A stretch of DNA of 64,000 nucleotides, taken from NCBI GenBank assembly GCA_013359265.1, contig JABWCD010000035.1, forward strand, positions 49,696-113,695. The letters are read 5' to 3'. This DNA is from Candidatus Hydrogenedentota bacterium (GTDB taxonomy: Bacteria; Hydrogenedentota; Hydrogenedentia; Hydrogenedentales; SLHB01). The notes under the pieces were generated by a model. It was not told the origin of the DNA. It was given only the letters and a program-made list of their open reading frames with translations, and searched no databases. The position numbers and the translations under genes were made by a program. Positions 1-8,812 of the stretch are shown here, piece after piece. Numbering within the stretch: the first letter of the stretch is position 1; each line of letters opens with the position of its first letter.

Positions 1-1
1 G

Positions 2-364
2 TGGGGAACCGAAGACACGGAGCATTCCGATCAGGACGTGTGGCGCGCCATAAGCGGCGGGGCCGCAGGGTCGTTGACGCTCACCGTTCCCAACGGCGGC
101 GAGAAATGGAGAATTGGCACGAAACACGCCATCGAGTGGAACTCTTCGGGGAACGTGGGAGCGAACGTGAAATTGGAACTTTTGCGGAATGGCGGCGTCA
201 TAGATGTGATTAAAGCCTCGACACCGAACGATGGCAAGCAGAAATGGAAACTTCCCAACTCGCTCTCGCCCGGCGGCGGGTACAAGGTGAGGGTCACGTC
301 AAAGAGCGACGGCGCGATTAGGGACACAGGCGACGGCGCATTCAAAGTGAAGGAAGCGAAATGA
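2..364 (+). CDS. C-terminal end of a secreted protein with a KNH-like domain (partial)
   Basis: The frame is open from the left edge of the window to a TGA at 362-364, so only the last 120 residues of a longer protein are visible. They hold one beta-sandwich-like module beginning with the signature PNGGEKWRIGTKHAIEW and continuing through a KASTPNDGKQKW segment. This matches the Ser-Thr-rich/KNH (Kre9-like) domain that is often the last domain of secreted PVC-type proteins. A very similar module ends the subtilisin-like protein near 62.1-62.4 kb, and a divergent one lies in the neighbouring metalloprotease. It is probably exported and anchored or adhesive. The catalytic part, if any, lies outside the window. 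Confidence 0.75.
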   Translation, partial: WGTEDTEHSDQDVWRAISGGAAGSLTLTVPNGGEKWRIGTKHAIEWNSSGNVGANVKLELLRNGGVIDVIKASTPNDGKQKWKLPNSLSPGGGYKVRVTSKSDGAIRDTGDGAFKVKEAK

Positions 365-380
365 GCTCGGTTGCGCCGAG

Positions 381-2651
381 TTAGAGGCGAGTCATGACGT
401 ATTCCAACGTGCCCGAATTCTTATTGTGAAGATTCACGGTATTGTTATCGATAATCTCGTAGTTGTAATCGTGCGTCGGGAACAAGCTGACCGCGCCGCT
501 TGTACCGTCTTCTTCGACTGACCAGATTCCTTCCGAGCAGGAGTCGATTCCGTCCGGATCGGCGCAAAGCCTTGACGTTCCGTCGTCGCGCAACGTCAGG
601 TGAAGTACGAAGTGTGTACCGAATTGGGCTTCCATGTGCCACGCGCCCACGAAGCTGAATCCGCCATCGATCGCAAAGTTCGTGTCCGAGATATCGAAGA
701 AGATACTGTTCACGCCTTCAATTTTTACGCGTCCCGTCAATGTTCCTGTCTTGGGGAATTTCACTTTCTCTTCGCCGTCATTTGGCGTGCTCGCTTTCAA
801 TACAGTCGGGAAGCTCAACCCTCCATCGGTGGAAAGTAGAATCTTCACGTTCGGCGTGCTCACCGGCGCCATGTTAGTTTTGGCAACGTCCCACTTTACT
901 TTCTTTTTCGAGCCGCCCTTTATTACAACCGGCGTGTTAGGGTACTTCACTTTGAACGGGCCGGAATTACCGTCGACGGTGATGCGCGCTTCATCGCTTC
1001 CGAACCCGCCCCGCCCGTCCCTTCCGATGACCCAAAAGGTCATCGTGCGCCCTTTCGTTGGAAGGAATTCAAACCGGTTGGCGTATTGCTTCCCGTCCAA
1101 TATAAACTCGAGCCTCGGGAAGATGCGCCACGAATCGAGTTTGGTCGTGTACGTACGAAATAGCGGACTCCGGCCGTTGTCAGGATCGTCGATCTTTTGC
1201 GCGGGGCCGAGGTCACGCTCTTCCCACGCGTACGTGATTGCATCCGCCTCCGCGTCGTCACCCGTTGCCGTTAGAATGAACGGTGTTTGCTTCGGAACCG
1301 TATAATCGGCGCCCGCGTCCACGATCGGTCCCGTGTTTCCCGTAGACACGCTGACCGCGCAACTGATCGTCGCAAGAAATTCCTGAATCTGGCGCAGGCT
1401 TTCGGAATGGAATATAGGGGCTGAATGCGAGGTAATATCATCCACGCCGCACAGCCCCGCATAAGACATGATGCTGACGCCCGAGCCCCGTTCGAACGCG
1501 CGCTCTTTGGCCCGATTGCCTTTGCAGCTCCCCTTCGTGCTGTTAAACGTGTGTTCGCACCCAAACTGGTGCCCGATTTCGTGCGCGACGAAATCCACGT
1601 CGAACGGATCGCCAATTGGCGCCAAGCTTGTGGTGACACCCCTGGCCTTCGAATTGTCCTTGCAGACACATTGTAGTTCCCCAATACCCCCGAGATCGGC
1701 CACGGCAAACGTGTGCCCAATATCGTAGTTGGCGGCACCGATGATGTTGTTAATCGTTGTCTGGGATTGCGCCAACATCTGGTTGATGGTACCTGTAGGA
1801 TTGAACGGATCAGTCGCGGCGTTCCAATATAGAATTGACGTGTTGTTCGCCACCAGCATAAATCGTATCGCCAGTTCGATCTCATAGATACCGGTCACGC
1901 GATTCATTGTTGTTGTGATCGCTGCCAGCGCGTTACCGATGGTTTCCGCGCTCGTTGCGTCATGGTAGAGCGCGTATTCGCCGCTGCACGCGACGGCAAG
2001 CCGGTACGTGCGCGTCGTATCGCCATGAAATGCAAGACCCGCCTTTGATTCATCGACACGCAGCTCGCTTTCCACATTGCACCCAACGGCGTCTTTATGG
2101 CGCGGATATTCGTCGCTAAAGTACGATACGTAGACGCCCTCCCGCGTGTTTGGATCGATGTACGCTTGTCGGCCGCCCAGCACAATGGCATGAAACCCTT
2201 TCGGCGTCTTATCGAACCGGGCGTACAAGTTCGATCCGTCCCTTGAATGCGCGGTGTAGGTCTTGATTTCGGGGAATTTGGCCGCGAGTTCCGGTTCCAT
2301 TATGGGGGATTCGACAAACCCGAACTCGATGTGCGTGCCGTCGGGCATGGGCAGCCAGATCGTCGCGCCGCCCGTTGCGAGACGGTCGCGATCGCCTGGA
2401 TCTTCCATTGGCGCGAACTGAAGCACGTCGTCCAAAAGCGCTTCATCCAGCCACAGCGGGCGAAACACGGTGGGGCGAACGAATGTGCCGGGATCGGCCG
2501 ACTTGGCCGCAGTCGTATCTAGGTCGACGCCGGACAGGTCTACCCACATACCGTCCGGCGAGTCGGACTGCGCCGTAGCGCCCGGGGCGTGCAACAAAAA
2601 GAGCAAACAGACAATGGTCAAAAATCGGAACCGCAGCAAGACCGACGGCAT
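381..2651 (-). CDS. Secreted reprolysin-like zinc metalloprotease with KNH-like domain
   Basis: This is a 756-residue protein starting at ATG 2651, chosen because GGAGGTG lies just upstream and a clear signal peptide (MPSVLLRFRFLTIVCLLFLL, then a cut after ATAQ) follows; a longer upstream reading lacks such a signal. The metzincin zinc site HEIGHQFGCEH spans residues 357-367 (ligands H357, H361 and H367, general base E358), and a Met-turn SIMSY lies around residue 395. That places it with the reprolysin-like M12 proteases. Downstream are a cadherin/PKD-like stretch, a KNH-like module (about 560-650) sharing KASTPNDGEEKVKFP with the gene to the left, and a C-terminal beta-rich domain. It should act outside the cytoplasm; its substrate is unknown. 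It is convergent with the left-edge gene, with only 16 bp between them. Confidence 0.88.
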   Translation of the reverse strand: MPSVLLRFRFLTIVCLLFLLHAPGATAQSDSPDGMWVDLSGVDLDTTAAKSADPGTFVRPTVFRPLWLDEALLDDVLQFAPMEDPGDRDRLATGGATIWLPMPDGTHIEFGFVESPIMEPELAAKFPEIKTYTAHSRDGSNLYARFDKTPKGFHAIVLGGRQAYIDPNTREGVYVSYFSDEYPRHKDAVGCNVESELRVDESKAGLAFHGDTTRTYRLAVACSGEYALYHDATSAETIGNALAAITTTMNRVTGIYEIELAIRFMLVANNTSILYWNAATDPFNPTGTINQMLAQSQTTINNIIGAANYDIGHTFAVADLGGIGELQCVCKDNSKARGVTTSLAPIGDPFDVDFVAHEIGHQFGCEHTFNSTKGSCKGNRAKERAFERGSGVSIMSYAGLCGVDDITSHSAPIFHSESLRQIQEFLATISCAVSVSTGNTGPIVDAGADYTVPKQTPFILTATGDDAEADAITYAWEERDLGPAQKIDDPDNGRSPLFRTYTTKLDSWRIFPRLEFILDGKQYANRFEFLPTKGRTMTFWVIGRDGRGGFGSDEARITVDGNSGPFKVKYPNTPVVIKGGSKKKVKWDVAKTNMAPVSTPNVKILLSTDGGLSFPTVLKASTPNDGEEKVKFPKTGTLTGRVKIEGVNSIFFDISDTNFAIDGGFSFVGAWHMEAQFGTHFVLHLTLRDDGTSRLCADPDGIDSCSEGIWSVEEDGTSGAVSLFPTHDYNYEIIDNNTVNLHNKNSGTLEYVMTRL

Positions 2652-3012
2652 TGCCCACACCTCCACGGCGCAGCCCCCATGCGCAATAGTGTCAATCGAA
2701 GACAGCCAACGTGCGACCATGTATACGTCAGTGACCCTTGCATCGCTATCGTACACGCGGTCCTCGAAATCGCGCAATCGGAAAAGTCGCCGATATCGGA
2801 GCGGGATGCGGTGCCCGGGAGAAGTATGTGGGCGAGGAAAAGCGCCACCAAGGGGGTGCAGTCTCCACCACGGTCGACACTTCGCGCGGGCGTTCGACAC
2901 GGGCGCATGGTGGCCGCTCCAAAACGCCGTGGGGGTTTTTTCGAAGTTGACGGATGGGTGCGCGAGGTTTCCGGGCGGGCGCGGGCGACGAGAAGGCGTA
3001 AAACTGTTGACG
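2652..3012. other. Intergenic stretch without a supported gene
   Basis: Apart from the ribosome binding site of the metalloprotease at its left end, I see no coding, RNA or repeat signal here. The open frames are GC-driven and lack start signals or protein-like composition. Confidence 0.5.
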
Positions 3013-3204
3013 TCAGAGACGCACGCCCAATCGGTATACCGTTTTGCGCAGCGGGATTCGTTCCTCGAGAGTCCCGCCGATCTCCGTGAGCATCACGGAT
3101 TGGGATGCCTGTATCCCGTAGACCATCTCAGACACGAAGCGTTGAGTCGGTAAACAAAGGCTGCGGGAAAGTTCCCCCGAAAATCGACCATTGCGCGGCC
3201 GCAA
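3013..3204 (-). pseudogene. Remnant of an IS transposase (N-terminal part only)
   Basis: A 63-residue frame reads RFVSEMVYGIQASQSVMLTE followed by IGGTLEERIPLRKTVYRLG. This resembles the N-terminal region of DDE transposases of the IS4-like group, where a motif of the type 'RF..EM.YGI..S.SV.L.EIAR.L.E.I.LKKT..RLSR.L' is usual. The frame stops right after that motif and no catalytic domain is found in any frame downstream, so this is a truncated relic. It would start at a TTG with no clear ribosome binding site. The match is from memory of the family pattern, not from a search. Confidence 0.45.
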
Positions 3205-3716
3205 CTCACCCGCTACTTCGGTAGCCTTTATACGTGGGTCTCCTTGCTCTGGCTAGAGTTACGGCCATCTCAACCTTGATTCTGGCCACCCAACGCGCCC
3301 ACATCAATTACCAAAAAGATCCCCCAAGTCTCACACACTACACTTCTCTATCCGCCTAACCTTACGTCCGTAAAACACTTAACGATTGAATGCAGCTATT
3401 TCCGGGGATGTCCTGTATATGGCGTGAGAATCTCGGCCTGTACTATAAAGCGCCAACGCTTTGTCTTAGACCGATTGTGAACGCCGGTAACAAGATCAGC
3501 CCAACGGTAACTACACCACCCCTTGAAGTGACGCCACATGAACCCTCTCCCGTCGCGGGGACTATGCTCCTACCCTGCGTGACAGTCAAAGCCGGGGATG
3601 CCAGACATGGACTGGTGCGGCTGTGTTGCAGTGTCGGCGGGTGACAAGTCTGAAGTGGATTGGAATCGACCCGGTCAATCAAAATGTAGCACCACCACGA
3701 GGCGAATCCAAGCGGG
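3205..3716. other. Intergenic stretch, relatively AT-rich, no gene seen
   Basis: The stretch between the transposase relic and the broken LRAT-like gene has lower GC content than its surroundings around 3.29-3.48 kb. I find no convincing coding frame, RNA gene or inverted repeat. It may be decayed mobile-element DNA. Confidence 0.4.
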
Positions 3717-4089
3717 CTACGCGCGTCCGCGAGCCATCGCGCGCACGGCGGCAATGGTTCCCGCCACAGTCACGGCTGCCACGGCCAAGGTGGTGGCGGC
3801 CGTAATGGCGCGGCGGACCCTCGCAATTGTTCAGCACCGTGCTGTACCGCATCTCATCGAGACGGCTGTGCGCACGCTCGATAATCGCGTCCACGTCATA
3901 GGTCGACTTCGACTTTACGACGCGAACCCGTCCACCCTTGGCGAACTGCTCCATTGATGTTCGGCGCACGGCGGCGTTCGCGCGGTTGAACAGCTCACCG
4001 GTGTAGTGAATGACGGTGCCGTCTCCACAGTCGATACCGTGGTGCCAGTAGCCCCGCCGAAAGACCCGAATGTGGTCGCCTCGCGCCAT
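3717..4089 (-). pseudogene. Broken LRAT/NlpC-P60-like gene (frameshift after catalytic Cys)
   Basis: Starting at ATG 4089 (GGAG upstream) the frame encodes MARGDHIRVFRRGYWHHGID and DGTVIHYTG, typical of the LRAT-like branch of NlpC/P60 papain-fold proteins. The candidate catalytic His lies in HHG and the candidate Cys in VLNNCE. Directly after NNCE the reading becomes unlike protein (GPPRHYGRHHLGRG), whereas another frame of the same strand begins VRRAITAATTLAVAAVTVAG and runs to a stop at 3717, giving the hydrophobic tail normally found in this family. The simplest reading is a frameshifting deletion that removed the segment between the NCEHF-type motif and the tail. The undisturbed original frame would end at 3679. 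Confidence 0.6.
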
Positions 4090-4175
4090 TGCGCCATAAC
4101 TCCTTGTTCATGGTTCGAACCACCCCAATTGTCCCCGCAATCCATCCGGCTGTCAACCGGTTTCAGGTCGTAAGT

Positions 4176-4205
4176 TTGACAGTCCTCGCGGTAGAAACGT
4201 AGACT
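4176..4205 (+). promoter_or_regulatory. Sigma-70-type promoter of tRNA-Pro
   Basis: TTGACA at 4176-4181 is followed after 18 bp by TAGACT at 4200-4205, and the mature tRNA-Pro starts 21 bp further on. Spacing and position fit a dedicated tRNA promoter. Confidence 0.6.
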
Positions 4206-4225
4206 ATGTGTTCAAACGGTCGGTT

Positions 4226-4304
4226 CGGGGTGTAGCGCAGCCCGGTTTAGCGCGCTTCGTTCGGGACGAAGAGGTCGGTGGTTCGAATCCACTCACCCCG
4301 ACCA
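4226..4304 (+). tRNA. tRNA-Pro (anticodon CGG)
   Basis: The cloverleaf is complete: a 7-bp acceptor stem CGGGGTG/CACCCCG, an anticodon stem CTTCG/CGAAG with loop TTCGGGA (anticodon CGG), a T arm with GGTGG TTCGAAT CCACT, and an encoded CCA end at 4302-4304. It reads CCG codons, which are common in this GC-rich DNA. Confidence 0.95.
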
Positions 4305-4594
4305 TTTCACTTTCATTCGCGAGCGCCCGGCCGGTGAGAATGCGGACTGCCCGCAGATTAGTCTTGCTCTCCGGCGTGATTCTCTTGCCACTCCGAGAAT
4401 CAATGGTCTCCATCATCGAACTTCCAGCGTAGCCGTCCAGGCGCCGGTGCTCTACGGCGATTTCGAGTATGTGCCAAGCGCCGATGGCGTGACGAGTTGT
4501 AGCGATACGCGCCCTCACCGGGTTGGCATGCGAGCGGATTTTGAGTCGATTTTTGATGCCATGCTAGGCTGACACCCTTGATCTGGAGACCTGC

Positions 4595-6139
4595 ATGGGG
4601 TTGGTCGATGTAAACGTGGTGCTGGGGCGGTTTGCTGGTGGCGGCGCGTGTTTTGACGATGTCGGCCAGTTACAGGGGGAACTGAAACGGCTGGGGATTG
4701 GGGCGGCGTTGGTCCATCACGCGGTGGCGGCCGAGGCGGATATCGTCGCGGGGAATGCGTTGCTGAACCGGCTTGTGGCGGGCCACCAGAATTTGTACCC
4801 GTGCTGGGTCATGGCGCCGTCCTACGCGGGCGATCTTCCGAGCCCTTCGGACTGGGTGAGGCAAGCGCGAGATGCGGGTGTTCGCGCGGTCCGCATTTTT
4901 CCGCGTTATCACCTGTATGATTTGCGCGAATGGTGCATCGGGCCACTGTGTTCGGCCCTCGAGGAAGCGTCGCTTCCGTTGATGATCGAGTTTGGGCCGC
5001 GTCATTGGTCTGAGTCGATCATCCCGTGGGACAGCATACGCGAGATCGCGCGTGAGCATCCGGGCCTGAACATAGTTATCATCGGTGCAACCGTTGGCGA
5101 CGTTCGGGCGCTTCCCTGTCTCTTGGCCGAGTTGCCCAATCTTAATGCCGAACTGCACGCATTCAACCCGCCGGATGCCCTGGAACAGTTGGTGTCCGCG
5201 GGGCTGGCGAAGCAACTGCTGTTTGGCACCGGCCTGCCGAGACGCGCCGCCGAATGTGTCGTCGGGCAGATGCGCGCTGCGCAAATTGGCGAGCACGAGT
5301 TTCGAGCGGTTGCTGGCGATAATGCGGCGCGCCTTTTTGGAATGCAATCACCGCCCGCTTCGCAAACTAACGCCAACGAGCGCCGGCGATTCGACGTGAT
5401 TGACGTCCACGCGCACATCGGCTCGTGGGAGCGCACAACCACTCCAGTCAAGGGTCCCGAGGCATGTATCGCGAGCATGGATCGATGCGGCGTGGACAGG
5501 ATGATTTTCAGCAGCTTCACGGCGATTCATGGCGAGACGCGGATCGGGAACGTGGAGACTGCGGAGGCAATCACGGCGGGCCGAGGCCGCTTGTTTGGAT
5601 ACGCGGTCGTGAATCCTAATTATCCGGAGGAGTCTCTCGACGATCTTACGCGCCTGTTCGCCGGCGATTCAGGATTCGTGGGGCTTAAACTTCACTGCCA
5701 ACTTCACGGTGCGCAGTTGCACGAACCGGGGTATGCCGAGAGCCTGGCGTTCGCGAGCGCGCACGGCCTGCCCGTCCTGGTTCACGGCGGCGGGCATGAT
5801 CGCTGGGACGACGTGGCGCGGCGATATCCGGACGCAATCTTCATCATGGCGCACGCGTGTTCATGGGACGGGCGCAATCCGGTGGGACGAACACTGTACG
5901 AACGCGTTCGGCACACGCCCAATCTGTACGTCGACGTATCGGGTTCGGCTGCGCACCGCGGCGCGCTGGAAGCGTTAATAGACCTCGTCGGCGCGGAAAA
6001 GATTTTCTATGGATCGGACTTCCCCATGTTCGATCTCGGGTTCGAGGTGGGCCGAGTCACGTTGAGCAGCATTTCCGATCGCCATAAGGAACTGATTCTC
6101 GGCGTCAACGCACGTCGCGTGTTTACGAGACTTCGCTAG
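4595..6139 (+). CDS. Tandem amidohydrolase (two Amidohydro_2-like halves)
   Basis: The 514-residue protein contains two successive TIM-barrel amidohydrolase halves. The second, from about residue 266, has the metal-site signature FDVIDVHAHIG (H272 and H274), then VHGGGHD, MAHACSWDG and GSDFPMF in the usual order for the Amidohydro_2 group (metal-dependent hydrolases and decarboxylases such as the aminocarboxymuconate-semialdehyde decarboxylase family). The first half (1-255) keeps the same layout (PCWVMAPSY, VRAVRIFPRYH, FGTGLPRR) but starts VDVNVVLG, lacking the HxH pair, so it is probably structural or regulatory. There is no signal peptide, so it is cytoplasmic. The transglutaminase-like gene follows after 36 bp and may be cotranscribed. 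The substrate cannot be deduced. Confidence 0.8.
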   Translation: MGLVDVNVVLGRFAGGGACFDDVGQLQGELKRLGIGAALVHHAVAAEADIVAGNALLNRLVAGHQNLYPCWVMAPSYAGDLPSPSDWVRQARDAGVRAVRIFPRYHLYDLREWCIGPLCSALEEASLPLMIEFGPRHWSESIIPWDSIREIAREHPGLNIVIIGATVGDVRALPCLLAELPNLNAELHAFNPPDALEQLVSAGLAKQLLFGTGLPRRAAECVVGQMRAAQIGEHEFRAVAGDNAARLFGMQSPPASQTNANERRRFDVIDVHAHIGSWERTTTPVKGPEACIASMDRCGVDRMIFSSFTAIHGETRIGNVETAEAITAGRGRLFGYAVVNPNYPEESLDDLTRLFAGDSGFVGLKLHCQLHGAQLHEPGYAESLAFASAHGLPVLVHGGGHDRWDDVARRYPDAIFIMAHACSWDGRNPVGRTLYERVRHTPNLYVDVSGSAAHRGALEALIDLVGAEKIFYGSDFPMFDLGFEVGRVTLSSISDRHKELILGVNARRVFTRLR

Positions 6140-6175
6140 CAACGTTCGTTCGAAGCGTCGTTGGAGATATCGCAC

Positions 6176-7246
6176 ATGCCGGTCCGTTACAACTTTCGCT
6201 GGAACAAACACGACCACGTCCGGCTCAGCGCGCGGTCACTGGGACTGGATCGGAGCGTGTACTTCGACATGATGCCGTGGACGCCGCCCACTACGAACAT
6301 GGAGGGGACCGTCTCCTACTACGATCAGGAACGGATTGCGTGCGTACGCAAGCGGCTTCGCGACACAGACAAAAAGAAGTACTTGTGCGACATCGTCGAT
6401 CGGCTGCTGAAAGGAGCGGCCACGGACAGGGAGCGCGTGGCCCGCATTTGCGGATTCGTGAGCGAGGCGATTTACTACAATCCGATTCAGCAGCCGGTCG
6501 AACCGAACACAGGCGAATTGATCGAAGACCCGGTCGAGTTGCTCGAACTTCATGACGGACGTTGTGGGCAGGGGGTCACGATCACGGTCGCGCTGTTGCA
6601 GGCAGCGGGCATCGAATGCCGCCGGCGCGACGTGTTTCATCACGTGACGTGCGAGGCGAAGTACGACGGGAAATGGCGGCTTGCGGACGCGCTGATGTTC
6701 GGCGCCGCGCAGCCCGAGCGGGACGGCGAAGTTGTTAATGTCGCCGTCTTACAGAGCGACCCGTATTACGCCGACGCGTTTCCCATGGCGCATTTCGCGT
6801 ACACGCCGGAAGAACTCCTGACCGCGGATGGATATCGCCTGCTCGGGTACTCGTTTGGCGACTGGGGATCGCTTGCGTATTACTCGTGGTACATGGGTGG
6901 CGAGGAAGACTACCCGCCGATGATGCCGATCGTGTTGCCGCCGCTGCGCCTGCGCAAACAACGCGTCCGCCTGCGCTGGGCGCCGAGCGCAAAGCGAAAC
7001 GGCGGACGCATCCGCTACCGGCTGCGAGTATACGAGGACCGCGCACGGACACGTCCCGTGTTTTCGAAGGACCTTGCGCGGACAGAATTGGATTGGAGCG
7101 TTCCCGAAATGAACCGCATGTATTTCGTCGGCGTAACGGCGACGGACGATCATGTCAAGCGGAACCCGAACACGTGGTATCCGGAGGCGGTTGGCAATTT
7201 CGTGCTTGTACCGAAAACGCAATACGGCTGGTACGGCGTGATGTAA
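6176..7246 (+). CDS. Transglutaminase-like domain protein
   Basis: This 356-residue protein starts at ATG 6176, preferred over an upstream TTG because GGAGAT sits 6-12 bp before it. A papain-like transglutaminase core is visible: DGRCGQGVTITVALLQAAGI with C130, VFHHVTCEAKYDGKWRLADA with H155/H156 and D171, in the Cys-His-Asp order and spacing of the family. The C-terminal part (about 260-356) looks like a fibronectin-type beta domain (VRLRWAPSAKRNGGRIRYRL). There is no signal peptide or membrane segment. Bacterial members act as proteases or as amide-processing enzymes. It follows the amidohydrolase closely on the same strand, so a joint role is possible but not shown. Confidence 0.75.
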   Translation: MPVRYNFRWNKHDHVRLSARSLGLDRSVYFDMMPWTPPTTNMEGTVSYYDQERIACVRKRLRDTDKKKYLCDIVDRLLKGAATDRERVARICGFVSEAIYYNPIQQPVEPNTGELIEDPVELLELHDGRCGQGVTITVALLQAAGIECRRRDVFHHVTCEAKYDGKWRLADALMFGAAQPERDGEVVNVAVLQSDPYYADAFPMAHFAYTPEELLTADGYRLLGYSFGDWGSLAYYSWYMGGEEDYPPMMPIVLPPLRLRKQRVRLRWAPSAKRNGGRIRYRLRVYEDRARTRPVFSKDLARTELDWSVPEMNRMYFVGVTATDDHVKRNPNTWYPEAVGNFVLVPKTQYGWYGVM

Positions 7247-7267
7247 CGCGCCGCCACTGGGCGAATT

Positions 7268-8749
7268 CTACTCGGGCGCCACAGACCGCCCGGCTCTTCG
7301 CGCTTCGAGTTCGCGCGCAACCCGATCCATGGTTCTGCGGTCGAGCGTGTAACGCGTCAGAATGAGCGCGGCAAGAAATGCGAGCGCGAACGCGGGGAAT
7401 GCGTAAAGCACGCGCATCCGGTGCAAGGTCTCCGCGGACTGGACGATCCCTTCGCCGGGCTGATATCGAATCACATGATCGAGCGCAAATCCCGTCCAGA
7501 AGATTGCAGCGGCGTTGTACATCTTCACGAGAAACGAGTTGGCGCCGTAGAAGACGCCGTCGTTCGATTCACCGGTTTTCCATTCGCTGTAGCTCGCGAT
7601 GTCGGCGAGCATGGACGCGGGAAAGACATAGACAGCGCAGTAAAAGAAGGCTTGCAGCAGACAATAGAATACGAGCAACGGAAACGATTTCGGCGCGAAC
7701 AGGAAGTAGCTCGCGCCGTACACGCATCCGACGCCGAGGATTCCGACGATAAGGCAGGTGCGTTTTTCGTAATACCGGCCAATCCGGTTCCAAACGGGCA
7801 GGAACAATACGCCACAGCCGATGGCAAAGAAGATATAGAGAAAGAACGCGTCGCGAAAAATGCTGAACGGTCCCACGAGCACAGCCTGAGCAAACGGCGA
7901 GTTCCACGTCTTGCCGAACCAATCGTCGAGCAGGAAGGTGTACATCCATAGTCCCGCCAGGATGCCGGCCTGCGCGACGAAATTGGCGAGGAACAGCACG
8001 ACGAATTGCCGGTCGCGCAAAGTGAACGAGAGGGAACGGGCAAGCCCCGCGACGTGCGTCGCCAGAAACGAACCTGCCGCCGCGCGGCGCGCGCGCATGC
8101 GCGCGATTTGTTCCGGCGAGAGCGCGGGTTCCTTGAGAAAGAGAACGAATACCCAGAGGCACGCCATCATGAGCACGCTGGCGAACACAGCGAATTCCTG
8201 AAAACCGCGAATGTCGTCGCCGCGCCACGTGGCGTAGGCGCGAATGAGTCCGCCCCAACTCGTGCCCACATACGTGCCGGCCTGCCGCCACGAGACGATT
8301 CGCGTCCGCGCCTCGTAATCCGTCGCCAACTCGGGAATGAGCGCGGCGTAGGGAATCGTAGTCATCGTGAAGCCGACCGTGTAGATCACCTGCATCGCGA
8401 CGAGGTACGCGTAGAATTGCACGGGGGTCAGGCCCTTGGGGGCGTACCACATTCCGATAACGCCGACCGCGAAAAACAGTGACCCAATCGCGATGTACGG
8501 CATGCGCCTGCCGAACCGGCTGACGGTCCGGTCCGAAATATAGCCCATGAGCGGATCGGTGAGCGCATCGAGGATGATCGAAAATCCGCGCACGTTGCTG
8601 AGTATCGACGCGGGATAGCCGAGGTACTTCGTGAAGTACAACTGCAATTGGACGATAATGGTCTGCGGCGCCTCGATCCCCAAGGTTCCGAGGCCGAAGA
8701 GAATTTGTTGCGAAGTCGAGAGTCCGTCGCGTTTGTTGGTCAGCGGCAT
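7268..8749 (-). CDS. MFS transporter, GPH (glycoside-pentoside-hexuronide) cation symporter family
   Basis: This 493-residue polytopic membrane protein starts at ATG 8749 (GGAGAC upstream). Family hallmarks are DALTDPLMGYISDRTVSRFG with GRRMPYIAIGS in the loop between helices 2 and 3, and YAALIPELATDYEARTRIVS further on, as in MelB-like sodium or proton sugar symporters. About 12 hydrophobic segments can be counted. It should import a glycoside or sugar acid across the inner membrane. It is transcribed away from the secreted beta-propeller gene at 8813, whose start lies 63 bp away, so the two may share a control region and a carbohydrate-related role; that link is inference. Confidence 0.85.
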   Translation of the reverse strand: MPLTNKRDGLSTSQQILFGLGTLGIEAPQTIIVQLQLYFTKYLGYPASILSNVRGFSIILDALTDPLMGYISDRTVSRFGRRMPYIAIGSLFFAVGVIGMWYAPKGLTPVQFYAYLVAMQVIYTVGFTMTTIPYAALIPELATDYEARTRIVSWRQAGTYVGTSWGGLIRAYATWRGDDIRGFQEFAVFASVLMMACLWVFVLFLKEPALSPEQIARMRARRAAAGSFLATHVAGLARSLSFTLRDRQFVVLFLANFVAQAGILAGLWMYTFLLDDWFGKTWNSPFAQAVLVGPFSIFRDAFFLYIFFAIGCGVLFLPVWNRIGRYYEKRTCLIVGILGVGCVYGASYFLFAPKSFPLLVFYCLLQAFFYCAVYVFPASMLADIASYSEWKTGESNDGVFYGANSFLVKMYNAAAIFWTGFALDHVIRYQPGEGIVQSAETLHRMRVLYAFPAFALAFLAALILTRYTLDRRTMDRVARELEARRAGRSVAPE

Positions 8750-8812
8750 GCGTGTCTCCGGCGCGCGCCATGGTACTGAGTCTGACAGGTGGAAGGAAAC
8801 GCAATTCCAACA

